A stretch of DNA of 64,000 nt from Paramecium pentaurelia (Eukaryota; Ciliophora; Oligohymenophorea; Peniculida; Parameciidae): positions 216,020 to 280,019 of the forward strand of contig CAJJDO010000052.1 in NCBI GenBank assembly GCA_905183005.1, written 5' to 3'. Numbering within the stretch: the first letter of the stretch is position 1; every line of letters starts with the position of its first letter. This document shows positions 47,663-60,580 of the stretch, in pieces. The notes beneath the pieces are model-generated. The model saw only the letters and a list, made by a program, of their open reading frames with translations, had not been told where the DNA came from and did not search any database. A program made the position numbers and the translations under genes.

Positions 47663-50012
47663 ATGAGTTATGATTTCTTATTGAGAACTATTATGGCAGG
47701 AAAGTAAATTAGAGATGATCAAATAGCCTTTGATCCTGATTGCATACCTCCAGACTTTGATATAGCGCGTCTGCATTAAGTATACAATCAATTGAATATG
47801 AGAAAGCTAGTGCAGTTGGCAAAAACATTTCATAAGAAGAAATAGCTAATTTATAAGAAGCACGTTGTCCATGTTGTTTAAAATGGACAGAGAAAACTAC
47901 AATGTCAATGAAAGTAAACCCATTGAAATTATCCTTTCTTGGAACAGGAGTACCATTATTTTTTGATTTCATAAAATAATGCATTACAATTTTGATCATA
48001 ATGTTTTGTACTTCTGGAGATTATAATTTAATAACTAACATTGCTTTTGGAACAAGTTGTCAAAAGGATTTAGATGATACAAATACAAGTGATAATTGTG
48101 ACTTAAATTATATCACATAATCATCATTGGCAAATAAACGTTTAGATTCTTCATTAATGAATCTACAATAGATGTTAAATTTAGTCTCGATCTTTATAAT
48201 AATAATTTTACTTCAATACATAAGAATTTAATAGAGAACAATCCTTAGAGATTGTGATTTTCATACAACCACACCTTCAGATTTTGGAGTTAAGTTAAGT
48301 CACATTCCTGTAGAGAATGCTGGTTAGATCAAAGATAGACTTACTAAAGTACTTAATGAATTTTTGGAAAAATGTAATTATTTTGACATATTCAATTAGA
48401 TGTACCTTATGATCCAAAAGTATTAAAATATATGGAGTAGAAGATGAAGAGAAAGAATGTTAAAAAGGAATATAAGATTCCTCCTAGAATCCATTCAATA
48501 ACACTTTGTTATGATATTTCTAAATATGAAGAGTTGAATGGTAAAAAAGAATCATTTGTTAAAGAGAAGTAAAAGTATTTACAAAAAATGTATGAAAACT
48601 ATAGTCCAGAAGATGGACTATTGCAGAAAGTGGATGGAGTATATGTAGATAATGAACTTAATGAAATTGAGAAGAATTTAGAGTCAGCTAAATAATAAGT
48701 GAAGTTGTATTTTGATTAATTCCTTGATCCAAATAGTGAATAAAAGGAATTTGTAGGAATTGCATTTATGACCTTTTAATGGGAAGCAGATTAAGAAGCT
48801 TTTATTAATTTGAATAGAACAACTGTTTGGGGTAGATATTTTGGAGAATAGACAAAAATATATTTGGATGATTAAAATATAGTTGTGGATGAAGCTCCTG
48901 AACCAAATGATATAAGTTGGCAAAATTTACATATTGGAAATAATAAAAAGATATTTAATAGAGTTTTGAGCGTAATCTTAATTGGTATATAATTATGTTT
49001 TACAAGTTGGGCTATTTTCAACATTTCTAAATTACAATAAGAATTGTTAGAGAAAGAGAATCTACTTTTAAAGAAGTTAGCATCTCTTGCTTCAGTGATC
49101 ATCATATTTATTAATTACTTATTGTCTTATAGTATTAAGAAGATAGCAGCATTCCAAGGATTTTCAACTAATACTGGTCATCATATTTCAATTGCTACTT
49201 CAGCTGGAATTGCTTAATTTGTAAATAGTGCTTTAGTAACATGGTTAGTATTTACACTTCTTTTTGATGAAAATTATTATAAAGATGGTGGTTTAATTTA
49301 TAATTAGACATATGTTTTCATTTCCAATATGATAATACCTGCAATAACTGCTATTCTTGATCCATCATATTGGCTTAAAGTATATTAGAGATATTAAGAA
49401 GAATAAAAGGGAAAATACTCTGTTTGTACTTAAGAATAATTGCATAAGTAGATTCAAATTTGTATTTAATAGATTATTTGAAAACAATGAAGAAACATTA
49501 TCTGATCGTTATGCTGGTATAATAAAAACAATGTTAATGACTTCATTTTATGCAAGTATTATACCTTTAGGTATATTATTTTCAATTATAGCATTAACAA
49601 TATTATATTGGGTATATAAATATTAGTTTCTGAGAAGAAGAACATTTAAATAATCTTTGAGTTTCAATCTATCAATAGAAATGACAGAAGTATTAGAATA
49701 TATGATACCTATTTATTGTGTAAGATATCTTTTTTAATTTAGTTTTCTAATTTCTGGTTTTAATATACTTTTACTAAAGGGAAAGATGTTTCTTCATTTG
49801 CAATAATTGGAGTTGTTGTTGGAATAGTTAATGCTGTACTACCATGCTATGAATTAAATTAAGCTTTATTCATTATAGAGGATTATGAGTAGATGACAAG
49901 ACCTTATAAAAAGATAGAGAAATAGTTGGATAGTGATTATAGTAGGAACAATCCAGCTACATAAGATCAAGCAAAAGAGAAATTCATTTAAAGTATGCGT
50001 GTTAATAAATGA
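47663..50012 (+). CDS. OSCA/TMEM63 (CSC1-like) cation channel
   Basis: 750 residues after four introns (23, 26, 25 and 23 nt). N-terminal hydrophobic segments (PLFFDFIKQCITILIIMF; MLNLVSIFIIIILLQYIRI) and RDCDFHTTTPSDFGVKLSHI precede a cytosolic domain with ISKYEELNGKKESFVKEKQK and FVGIAFMTFQWEADQEAF. VVDEAPEPNDISWQNLHIG is the family hallmark 'apeP.di.w.NL', followed by a membrane channel domain with YAGIIKTMLMTSFYASIIPL and ILYWVYKYQFLRRR. OSCA/TMEM63 proteins are mechanosensitive or osmosensitive cation channels. An ALCWYNK-like tail is not present; the C-terminus is charged. Confidence 0.85.
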
Positions 50013-50058
50013 CGTTATGGAATATATAAATAAATAAACAATATATAATTAAAATATT

Positions 50059-51885
50059 ATGAATTAATCATCTATGAGTGTAAGTGGATTTTCTGATAAA
50101 GCTTAAATCATCAATAATAAAGAAATTTTGGAGTAATTTGAGAATGGAGGTATTATAACTATAATCAAAAATAATAGAAAAAATTATGTTGTCTACTTTG
50201 ATCATAAAAGTTAATTAGAATTAAAAGAAATAAGAAAGGATATTCTTAATAACCAATAAATATGTATATAACATTATTCCAAAGTCTGATAGTAGAATTA
50301 TGCAAATTTTTGGTAATTTTAATTTATATATATTATTCTAATAGGTAAAATTATGTCAAATCAGATCAAAAGAAAAATCAAGTTTTCAACTATTCAAGCA
50401 GTAAGTGTTACAAGTCTTGGAGCAGAATTTGTAATTCATGTTCCAAGTGAATATGATTATAGATTCTAATCTGCTGATTAGTAATAACTCTTTTAATTTT
50501 TAGTTGTCAACAAATCTTGGAAACTTTATGTTTATGTTATTAGACAGTAAATTTAAGAAAACTTCCATTCTTTTTTAAAGAAGATTTTACACTTTTATCT
50601 GTATGTACAACTGAGAATGATGTTAAAAAAGGAATTAAAAGATTTCCAACTGAAAAACCTATTGTATATTCTTATATCTAATAATTTAGGAATTAGATGC
50701 ATAAGAGTTGAAAGAATATAGCAATAGAAAACCATAAGAATAATTAGTTTATAAAAGGCCTGGTCTTTAGAAATAAATTAATAGTAGTAGCACTACAATT
50801 TCAATTGAGGATTTTGATCTAATTAAAGTATTGGGAAGAGGGGCATTTGGAAAAGTATATCTATTTGTACCCTATTCTCATCTAGGTTATGATGTGTGAG
50901 AAGAAAGATACCAAAGAATTGTTTGCCATTAAATCTTTACGTAAAGAACACATTATGGACAAGAATTAATTAGAACATACTAGAGCAGAAAGAAAATTAT
51001 TAGAAGAAATTGATAATCCATTCTTAATTTCTCTTGAATATGCATTTTAAACACAAGAAAAATTGTTTTTTGTAATGAGATTCATGAGAGGAGGAGAATT
51101 ATTTAAACATTTAAGAGATAAAAGAAGATTCCCAGAAACAACAGCTTAATTTTATGCTGCATCTATTTTATTAGCATTAGATTATTTACATAAAATGTAA
51201 GTTGTCTACAGAGATTTAAAGCCTGAAAATATTTTAATGGATGAATTTGGTTATATTAAAATGACTGATTATGGATTGGCTAAATTTTTAAAACCAGGAG
51301 ATTTTACATATTCATTTGTTGGAACTCCTGAATATTTGGCTCCTGAAATCATTAGATAAAATGGACATGGTCTTGATGTCGATTGGTGGTCATTTGGAAT
51401 ATTAATTTATGAAATGGTAATAGGTAGACCACCTTTTTTCTCATAAAACTAATCATAATTATTTAAATCTATTGTTGAATCAGATGTTGTATTTCCATCT
51501 CAATTGGCTCTTAGCAATTAACTCAAGGATCTTATAATTTAAGTAGAATAATTATTTTATATAGTTATTAACTAAAAATCCTTTTGAAAGATTAGGACAT
51601 AATCGAGATGCTTAATAAATCAAAGAACATCCTTGGTTTAGAGATTATCCTTTCCAAGATTTGATTGATAAGAAACTTTAAGCTCCTATTGTTCCTAAAT
51701 TATATGATAAATTAGATGTACAAAATTTTGATTAGGAATTCACTAGAGAAGGTATTTTTAATATTATTATATATTATTTAGAGGCAATGAATTCTGTAGT
51801 AAAAATGGATCCAAAACTGATAGAAAAGTTCAAATAAGACTTTGGAGGTGTTACCTATGTACCAAATAACAATGGATTGAATTGA
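50059..51885 (+). CDS. AGC kinase with PH/TH1-like N-terminus
   Basis: 545 residues after seven introns (22-32 nt); spliced length fits. The N-terminal domain (NYVVYFDHKKRIFLITNKYV, IKFSTIQAVSVTSLGAEFVI, PSEYDYRF) is a PH- or myosin-TH1-like fold that may bind membrane lipids. The AGC kinase domain: GRGAFGKV, LFAIKSLRKEHIM, MRFMRGGELFKHL, VVYRDLKPENILMD, MTDYGLAKFL, SFVGTPEYLAPEII, LDVDWWSFGIL, and the C-terminal tail. The metal motif reads DYG instead of DFG. The order resembles AKT/SGK or PKG-like kinases; no hydrophobic motif FxxF is clear. Starts 47 bp after the channel gene on the same strand. Confidence 0.88.
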
Positions 51886-52802
51886 TTTAATGTTTCAATT
51901 TTTATTTGGATTTATGTGTTTATGATTTTACTCATATCATATTTGAAATCTTTAATTATAAGCATAAATATTCAATAATATATCTATTTTAATATGTTCT
52001 TTATATAATTTTTGAGTTATCATAAAATTAATCAAAAACTATACTCACCCTCATATTATTATTAATATTATCATATACTCAAAAAATTGTAATATGTGAC
52101 TAAACTTTATTGAATCATAAGACAATCGAAATTACATTCAGAAATACATTTATTATTATTATTTAATATTTCTCTAAACAATTTTTATCATTATTTAATA
52201 TAAAATATATTAAAATAAAACTATTAATAAAATATATTAAATGATAGAATTTTAAGTTACTATTTGAATCATTAATAATAATATAGATAAAGAGTGTTTG
52301 AATAATTGAATGATATTGCCATTACAAATTTAGATTCTTTTATTGTCAAAAAACATCATCATTTAAGGTCAAAATTTTTAGATTTATTTTGATATTGATA
52401 TTGCCCTACCCATTTTTTAAGATTACAGAATGTTAATCTAATAATAACAATATTTAATACATATAGGATCGAATCTATGTCTTCTATTCATTTAATCTTT
52501 GAAATATTGAAAAATAAACTATTTTCATTAATAATTTATACTTCCTTTAAATAGTAATTTGCAGTATTTATCTCCTAATCATTTTATTGCTTTGTTTATA
52601 TAATGATACATAGCATTAACTACACTTTATGATTTTTTTATTTCTTTATTGGTCTATTTCTGTGAAGATAGTATCAAAATAAAAATAAAAAAACTTAGAA
52701 TAAACAAAATATACAAGGAAATTAAAATAATATCAATTATGTCTTATATATTTGTTTTTAAGTTTATATTATAATAAGGAAAATTACATATAATCATTAA
52801 AA
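51886..52802. other. Intergenic, no gene seen
   Basis: About 920 bp between two convergent genes. AT-rich, no convincing reading frame on either strand. Confidence 0.5.
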
Positions 52803-53968
52803 TCATGCAACCTTTTATCCATTTTTATAATTTATAATAATAGATTCACCAGTTGGCTTAGTTATTGTTGCTTAGCCTTCTAATTATCCATTAATCCATA
52901 TTCCTTTTAAGATTGTTCCATTACTCCATTTATACATCCCTATTCCATTTTTTTTATCATCCACAAAAGATCCTATTATATAGATACAAGATTATACCTT
53001 TATAAACATCATTGGTTTTATTAGTAAATGTTCCTATTCCATCCATCTTATTACATTTCCATTCTCCAATATAATAACTCCCATCATTCCAATGATATTC
53101 TCCTTATCCTTCATATTATCCATCTACAAATTCCCCTTTATATAATTAATTATCAATATATTTGATTATTCCAAATCCATTTTTCTTCCCCTTTTTAAAC
53201 ATCCCTTAATATTTAGATTTATTCACTCTAATCTCTAAACCTTAACCATCCTATGTTAAAATACTAAAAATACTTTTTCTCCGTTTTCCCAATTTCCTTC
53301 ATAAAATAATTCAGAACTAATAAAAGTTCCAAATCCATGATACTTTCCTTACATCCAATATCCAGTGTAATTATCATTATTCTAATAAATCATTCTTCCA
53401 TGACCATCCTTTAGATCATTAATCCAACTTCCCACAAATATTGATCCATTTTAATAAAAACACAATCCAAATCCATCTCTTTATTATCTTAACCATTAGC
53501 CTTAATAAGTAAGTCTTTCATTGCCCTTAAGAAATTAAATTATTGGTTAACTGCCTAATGCTTATGCTTTGTGACCAGACGGAGATTCATATGAACTTAA
53601 TAACTATCTTGCCTTTTCTCCTTTAATCAAAGGTATTTAATTCAATAGTTCACAAGTTTATGGCAATTCTTTCTCATATAAATTTATATTAATTCCTTTA
53701 GGATATTAGTTTGAATTATCTTACTTCTAGTTTTTCCTTAATCCAATTCCAGTATTTCAGATGTCTTCCTTGTTTGGCCTCTTGTAGTAAGATTAAGTTC
53801 TTCAATATCAGGAGATCGTTTTTCTTCATCTATGAAAATAGAGCTTTCATTAAGAGTGTCCTCTATTAGTTATTTTTAAGGCAAGATATCTGATGATAAT
53901 TATAAATGAATACCAACTAGATACTTGTTTTAATTTCTATATTTAGGTGATTATTATGAATTACCCAT
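52803..53968 (-). CDS. MORN-repeat protein with an MGN start
   Basis: About 370-380 residues. The N-terminus (MGNSQQSPKYRNQNKYL) has the Gly2 of a myristoylation signal. A polar stretch (FIDEEKRSPDIEELN) is followed by MORN repeats: GSWINDLKDGHGRMIYQNND, YTGYWMQGKYHGFGTFISSE, EGNWENGEKDGQGLEIRVNK, MFKKGKKNGFGIIKY, IGEWKCNKMDGIGTF, GIWINGQLEGQATI. At least one 23-nt intron lies between NGEK and DGQG. MORN proteins act at membranes and the cytoskeleton. Ends at TGA 52803. Confidence 0.85.
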
Positions 53969-54947
53969 CAATGAATTATAATTTAATTATCTTTGATGAT
54001 ATTTTACTATATTGAGTTTTATAATAATTTTTATTGGATCAGATTTACATTAAAAAATCTAAATTATTAAGAATTATTGAAAATTTTTATAGAATATCAA
54101 GCAAAACTATTCACTGGTTAACATAATAAATTTTATAAAAAATATCAATTTTTAAATTTATCTAACTAAATTACAATCTATATTTTCATTTAAATAAAAT
54201 TTAAATTAATGTAATATAGACATTTTAATTTCTGGTAATGCTTCTACTATAAATATATGATAATTCAATATACATACATATAAACATTATACTAAAACAT
54301 AAACACAAAAACTAAAAAAAATAAGTAATAATTTGTTAAAATGTTTCCAGAAAATTAATTTTAATATAAATGCTTAAGACAAACAATTTTAAAATCAAAG
54401 AGAATATTAACATTCTTATGCATTTATTAATCATTCCAATGAATAATACAATTTTCTGGAAATCAAATTAAATATTTGAATAATAAATAGAAATATTTCT
54501 TTTTTTTACAAAGTGCCCTTTAAGATAAGTTATGCTATACATTTAATAATAGACTGATCAATTGAATTGATCCATCTTAGATTAACAACATATTATTATA
54601 TGTCAATTATTGAAATATATTAATTGCGACAATAATTAAATTGCAACTAAAAAAATTAATGTAATATTCAGCTTTGATGTTTAAAAAGCAAAACATATAG
54701 ACAACTATATAAAGTGTTAGCCTTAAAATCAAAATATCATATTTATGAGTATCTAAATCAAAGTAAATTCTCTAATTAATTAATACTTTATACAGTATTT
54801 TTAAATTTCAACATAATTTTTATATTATTAGAGATTAATGATTATAATTAGAATAATCATATTTTGATAAGTATATTAAATTTAAAGGATTAAAGAAAAA
54901 ATACAATTTAGATTAATAAATCTTATTAATTTAATAGTTTGATAAAA
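53969..54947. other. Intergenic with a 13-bp inverted repeat
   Basis: About 980 bp, AT-rich. It holds a perfect inverted repeat, TTTCCAGAAAATT (54344-54356) and AATTTTCTGGAAA (54450-54462). Both arms contain the heat-shock-element pattern TTCnnGAA. No gene seen. Confidence 0.45.
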
Positions 54948-57136
54948 TCATTATTCTGATATCTTTTATAGTATTTAGATTTATCCATTAGAACCAGGTA
55001 CAGATTCTGAAGAAAAAAGAGTCACACATTATGAAAATGTTATTTATTAATGACTATAAGGATCGATGATGTTCAAATATTTTTCGATTTCAAGATCTCC
55101 AGCTCCAAAATTTAAAACATCAATTAAGTTTCGAAATTCATTCTAATTATTTAATAATATATTAATTACTTCATCAATGATTCCATTAGCATCTGTATCC
55201 ATTTATTTAAAAGTTATAATAAATTTCTTTAAATATTTTTCATGGGATTTTAATTAGAAATCTAATATTATTTTCTGAAAGACTGAATATTCTAATTTAT
55301 ATTTATCTTTTTCTTAAAGTAAAGATAATTGTTCTTCCCTAGTCAACCTTCTATCTGGATTTTTATGGGGTACAATATAGTATGATTTTAATTTGTTTAA
55401 TAGTAATTCAGAATCTTCTTAGTTGTACATATATTTAATAATATCTACAGCTTCTTCTTCATAAAGTTATCCATTTATCCTTTGATTAAGCATTTCTTTG
55501 ATTTCTGCTTAATGTTTTAATGGAAATTTGCCTCTTAAATACATCTTTTTAGATAATAAAATTGAAATACTTTTAATAATTCTTACATAGTATTTTTGAC
55601 TTAAGTCTAAACAAAACGAAACTCTTCATCACATTCATTTCTTAATATTTTACCAAATACAGCCACATCATTATCTTCTGCTGAATACTTTTTAAGTGCA
55701 TTAATTATTGATGTAGCCCATTCAATTATAAGACTTTTAAGTCCATATTTCTAATTTAAAAAAGTATACATATGTTATTCCATAGTTTCTCTGGGTAATT
55801 TAGATTCAGTACATTTCTAATCAAATTTTTGTTTACTTTCATATATTTCATTAATAACATCTTTTAGTTATTTTAATGTTAAATGTCTAACATTAATTTA
55901 TTAAGGTAATGAATTTAGATTTTAAGATTATTTTGATTAAAAAATAGCATTATTTTATTATTGATGATTTTTTGTATAATTTTAAGATTGATATGAGTCA
56001 TTTTATTATTTGATTGCATGTTCTGAATTAGGTAATGATGATCTATCACCTTTTGAATGTTTAATTAGTAAATCTAAATATCTTTTATTTTCTTTTTCTA
56101 ATTCTGTATTTTATTATTAAAGTTCAGATAACTCTTATCTTAATCTATTTTCAACTGTTTTATCACCTTATTATGATTGATTTACTTATTTATTATTTTC
56201 AATAATTTAAGATGTGTTTTTAGATTATGGTTTGATATTTAATATCACATTAGACATGTCATTAAAAATTTATAAATGCATAGCATGAATTTTAGTAATT
56301 ATTACATCTAAATGTTTATCATTAACTTTGAAATGTTTAATTATTGATTTAAAACAAATTTCATATAAATTGAATTTTGCCTAATATTTAAATTAAGTAT
56401 TACTGTTAATATATAAAGATTAGTTAAATGATCAGGATTATTTTATTTTAGTTTTGATTATAGATCAAGCATAATTGTTCTTATTTATTAATCAAATTGT
56501 TTATCTTCTTAATCTTCTTTCTTATATTCTCTTATACTATCATATAATATCTAAAAATATTCATTATCAAAATACAGCCATCTATTCAAGATCATATTAT
56601 TAAAGTGTAATATCTTAAACTGCACTTATGGATCTCTCAGATTATTACTCACTTTATTATTCTTATGTTTCATCAGCACCTTCCAATTTTCCATTCACTT
56701 TTTGAGAATTCAAAATTTAAAGATTAGATAAACATTCTAAAATAAATTACTCTTCTTCTTTTGATTATATGGTAATTTCAAGATGAATTAAATTAGGCAT
56801 TGTTGATAAAGCATCCACAACTTGACCTAACTAATATAATTCAATATTAGGTATTTACATCAGAAAAAATATTATTAGAGATATCAAATACTTCAACAGT
56901 GTCTAACAAACTTAAATCATCAGGTAAATAAACTAAACGATTTCCATGTAAATTAAGCTATTTATTTCAATCAGAAATTACTTTTTTTAAATTACTAAAA
57001 TTTGCTAATTATGGTAATAATTCTTCTAAATTTTCTATTGATCTATTAAGATAGATATAAAATGATACTTGAATTCTAGATCTATAGTTGTTACATTAGT
57101 TCCTTGAGTTTTTAATATCTGTTATAAAGCTTCCAT
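54948..57136 (-). CDS. Leucine-rich-repeat protein with EF-hand-like loop
   Basis: ATG 57136, TGA 54948. Introns of 26, 24 and 28 nt interrupt the N-terminus. LRR units: TNVTTIDLEFKSIENLEELL, ANFSNLKKLNLHGNRLVYLP, TVEVFDISNNIF, MPNLIHLEITIQ. A long middle part is Gln-rich and helical, with GKILRNECDEEFRFVQ and FLNQKYGLKSLIIEWATS. Near the C-terminus FKQMDTDANGIIDEV resembles an EF-hand loop (Asp-x-Asp-x-Asn-Gly-x-Ile-Asp) but lacks the final Glu. Combined LRR/EF-hand proteins occur in cilia and at the cell cortex. Family not recognised. Confidence 0.7.
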
Positions 57137-57465
57137 TGTAAAAATTGAATTTTTGAAATAAATTTTTAATTATAATTTTAATCAAGATTAATATTATATT
57201 AACTTTTTTATCTATAAGTATAGCATATTGTCCATGAACTAAATTTAAATAAATATAGATAGTTATTTTTATTATTAATGAATATATTATATATTCATGT
57301 AATGTAAAATGATCATAAAACAATAAAAATATAATATTAATATTATTTCATTTTATTATGCTTTAAATGAAATAGTAATTATAAAAAACATTTATTGAAT
57401 AAATATAGAATACTATAATAATTACAATTATGATAATGGTTTTGGTTTAATGTTTTTGAATAATA

Positions 57466-57746
57466 TCAGATAATGTCATCGTGATAATTTCTATATCTTG
57501 TTAAACGCACAGAATTTTCAGCATATGCAAATTAATGGGTATTATAGGTAGCTATAATAGATAATGTTAAAAAATACTTAAAAATGGAATTAAACTTGAT
57601 GCTGCAAATATTGTTCTGGCAGTAAAATTATAAATATGTTGGACTGTTTAGAAACTCTATAAACCAAATACAAAATTCCATGGCCAAGTTACTAACTTTC
57701 TGACTTAATTTCTTTAATCAATAAAATCAAGTGTTCTTTCTGACAT
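57466..57746 (-). CDS. Short hypothetical protein (84 aa, one intron)
   Basis: ATG 57746, a 26-nt intron (GTATTTTTTAAC..TTATAG), TGA 57466; 84 residues. The text MSERTLDFIDQRNQVRKLVT, WPWNFVFGLQSFQTVQH, and after the intron NTHQFAYAENSVRLTRYRNY reads like protein rather than chance, with Trp, Pro and charge well distributed. Without splicing the frame would run on as poor sequence. A hydrophobic stretch (TARTIFAASSLIPFL) may be a membrane helix. No family recognised. Confidence 0.6.
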
Positions 57747-57816
57747 TTATTCTTTGATAAATAAATTAATAATTTATTGGATTTTATTTTATAAATTATA
57801 TCTATAATTATTATAT

Positions 57817-58499
57817 ATGGGTATCTGCACATCTGACCCTTTGCCAGGAGGAGCTGAACAATAGGAAGCAAAGCCTGAAGACATTAAACCTCTTATAGAT
57901 TAACCCTTAAATGAATACCAAAAAGATGAAAATGAGGCTGCTGTTAAAATTTAAACTGGATTAAGAGGGAAAAAAGCTAAATTAGAGTTATAGAAAAAAA
58001 AGGAAGAACTGGAATAAGACAAACCTAAAGAATGGAATGAATATAAAGAAAAATTCGAGGAGCCATAATTACCTAAAATTTTTAAAGAAAAAGTCAACTA
58101 TAAACCAACAAATGAAGATCGCATCCTACCTCCTTACTTAGGACCAGATGGTAGTGTTTATAATGGATAATGGAACAAAGGAGAAGTAAATGGATATGGA
58201 TAAATGTTAAAACCTGATGGAACATATCTTAAGGGTTTATGGAAATCAAATATCCTTTAAGAAGGAGGTATTCTTTATCCAAATGGAGATTTTTATGTAA
58301 AATTCATTTATCATTTTAGATTGGGACATCAAAATATGGACAACGATACTTTGCTAATGGAGTAATTTATAAGGGAGAAACCGATTTTGGAATGCCTCAT
58401 GGTTAAGGTGAAGAAACAAATCCTGATGGCAGTAAATCTGAAGCCTTTTATTAATATGGATAAAAGGTGTAATAGGAGCATGATCATTAAAATCATTGA
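57817..58499 (+). CDS. IQ-motif and MORN-repeat protein, lipid-anchored type
   Basis: 219 residues after one 23-nt intron. Starts MGICTSDPLPGG: Gly2, Cys4, Ser6 suggest myristoylation plus palmitoylation. AAVKIQTGLRGKKAK fits the IQ consensus (IQxxxRGxxxK), which binds calmodulin. MORN repeats follow: SVYNGQWNKGEVNGYGQMLK, YLKGLWKSNILQEGG and VIYKGETDFGMPHGQGEE. The combination suggests a calcium-regulated scaffold at a membrane. Start at the only upstream ATG. Divergent from the short gene at 57466. Confidence 0.85.
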
Positions 58500-58872
58500 T
58501 TTCGGCATATTTGAATTATACAACAAAAATTTGTTATTTATTTTTTATTAACTATTGCTGTTTGATTGTTGTTTTATAGAGATTTAAGAAGATAATTATT
58601 ATTAGAAAATATATTAAATTCAATATAAAATAAAAAAAAATCAATATCACAAATATTCTCTCTATATTTTATTATATTTTATAGACTAAATGACTATTAT
58701 ATTCAAAAACTAAGATTTTTTTATGATATAAATAATAAAATAAAAGAAACTGTCATTTTATTTAATTTATATTAAATTTAAGTATTAGTATAATTTATGA
58801 ATAAATCTATTCTAAAATATTATCAATTAATAGTTAGAATATACAAAAAATATAAGTAAAATGAATATAAAT
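58500..58872. other. Intergenic, no gene seen
   Basis: About 370 bp between convergent genes, AT-rich, without a protein-like frame. Confidence 0.6.
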
Positions 58873-60580
58873 TCAATTTTCTTGTTTAAGTACTAGCAAT
58901 GATTAAAAATTGATTATATTTTATACTATAGAAATCTTTTTTACTGAATTATCTTTAGAACGAATCATTTCTGGTATTTATGTTATTATAATAATTTTGT
59001 CAATGTTCTAATAATTACTATATATTTTACTTTAACAATGCCTTCAATTCTAGAACCTATTTATTCTTTAAATGCTTTTTCTCTTTTAAATATGTTCTTA
59101 AATTATTTACAAAATAATTCATTATTCTCTATCAAAAGTGGAGCTAACATCAAAATGTGCAATACTCTTTTGATATTATTATTTAAATTGATTTCAATTT
59201 TTAAGTGAAATTGACCAGTTTTAAATATTTCTTTACTTCTTAAACAATCAAGCATCATTTCTATATTTTAAGCATTACATTCTAAAATATCTTCACTAAA
59301 TTAATCTTTTATCTAAAATTTTGTAAGTGTTAATATTAAATTATTCACTTCAATCAATTAATTATTAAAATGAGAAAGTATTTTAACTATATCACTTACT
59401 AAATTTACTACTAACCCTCTATTTTTATCACAAAGTAATACAATTAATTTCTTATAATAGAATAAATTCTTACATTACTAGTATCTGCCTTTTCTTTTTC
59501 ACATAATTTTCTTAGTTTTTCTACATTTTCATTTAAATCTTAATTATATATTAAATGATATTCTTGACTATTAAAAGCATAACTCTTTAAAATTAAATCT
59601 ATTTATTTATAGAGTGTTCCTTTAATGAATAATTCTAATTAATTAAATAGTTATTCATATTAATTCAATCTTGTATTCTCTTTTCTTGAAAATATTTAAT
59701 CAAATTTATAAAATTGACAACGATATGGATTAATCTTTTTAACTTTTTATTTTGAACTTGACCATAAATTAATAGAAGTATTTTCATTATTTAATTGATC
59801 ATTACCTTCAAAAGTAAGTTATTTTTGATTCTTTATTTTAAAATATGGTTGATATGTTTAATCATATTCATTTGTTTTATTATAAAATATACAAAATGAT
59901 CTAATTTTTTTTTTTTGACAATAATATTATTCCTAAATCAATTACAAACTAAACTATTTATTTTTAGCTTAACCTTAAAGTACATAATTTTATAAATTAT
60001 TTGTTTAATTCAACTTTTAATATTTCTCAAGTTCTCCATTTATTATTTTCATTTCTTCTTACATTTAATATTATATTTCATACAGATCTCCATATTCTTA
60101 AGATTATTATTGATAAATTTATTAATCCATCTAATTTATTTTTTTGAATTCTGTAATCAAATATTCTCCCTCCAATATTTACATACTCTAGTGATTTGCA
60201 TTAAAATCACTTTATAATCTATTTAATATTTAATTTCTATCTGCTTATTGATTAATAAAATGATCAAGTTAATTATTCAAAACTTAATTCATATCCTCCA
60301 TTATTTTTTATTATTGTAATAAATCATTCTTCTGAATCTGATCATCAAGTTATCTACTCAAATTTATTAATTAATTCACTCTTCTCTAAACTATACTCAA
60401 TTCATCCTGTTCTTAAACTAATTCTATTTATATTCCTTTTTATTCCTTTTCAGTGCTCTTTTTTAAATATGTCTTTTAAAGATCTTGATGATAACTATTA
60501 TGTAAAATTGACTTATCAAGCATATCTAATTTTTAAACTAAAGCAGCCCTTTTAGATGCATTTTTTCTTGCACTATCCAT
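58873..60580 (-). CDS. Hypothetical coiled-coil protein
   Basis: About 553 residues with two 23-nt introns (an alternative end at 58965 without the second intron gives 530). The N-terminal 200 residues form coiled coil (MDSARKNASKRAALVQKLDM; DELSIVQRRVNQLINLSRQL; ITEFKKINQMDQQIYQQQ). The C-terminal half looks folded (INPYRCQFYKFDQIFSRKE; NKLIVLLCDKNRGLVVNLVS; ILECNAQNIEMMLDCLRSKE). No motif is recognised. ATG 60580 is the first in frame. Confidence 0.65.

Noticed and set aside
58873..60580. C-terminal half looked like a kinesin-14 motor (coiled coil followed by YKFDQIF..).
   Set aside because: No P-loop GxxxxGKT, no switch motifs; after removal of the 23-nt intron the later sequence (NKLIVLLCDKNRGLVVNL) does not fit a motor.
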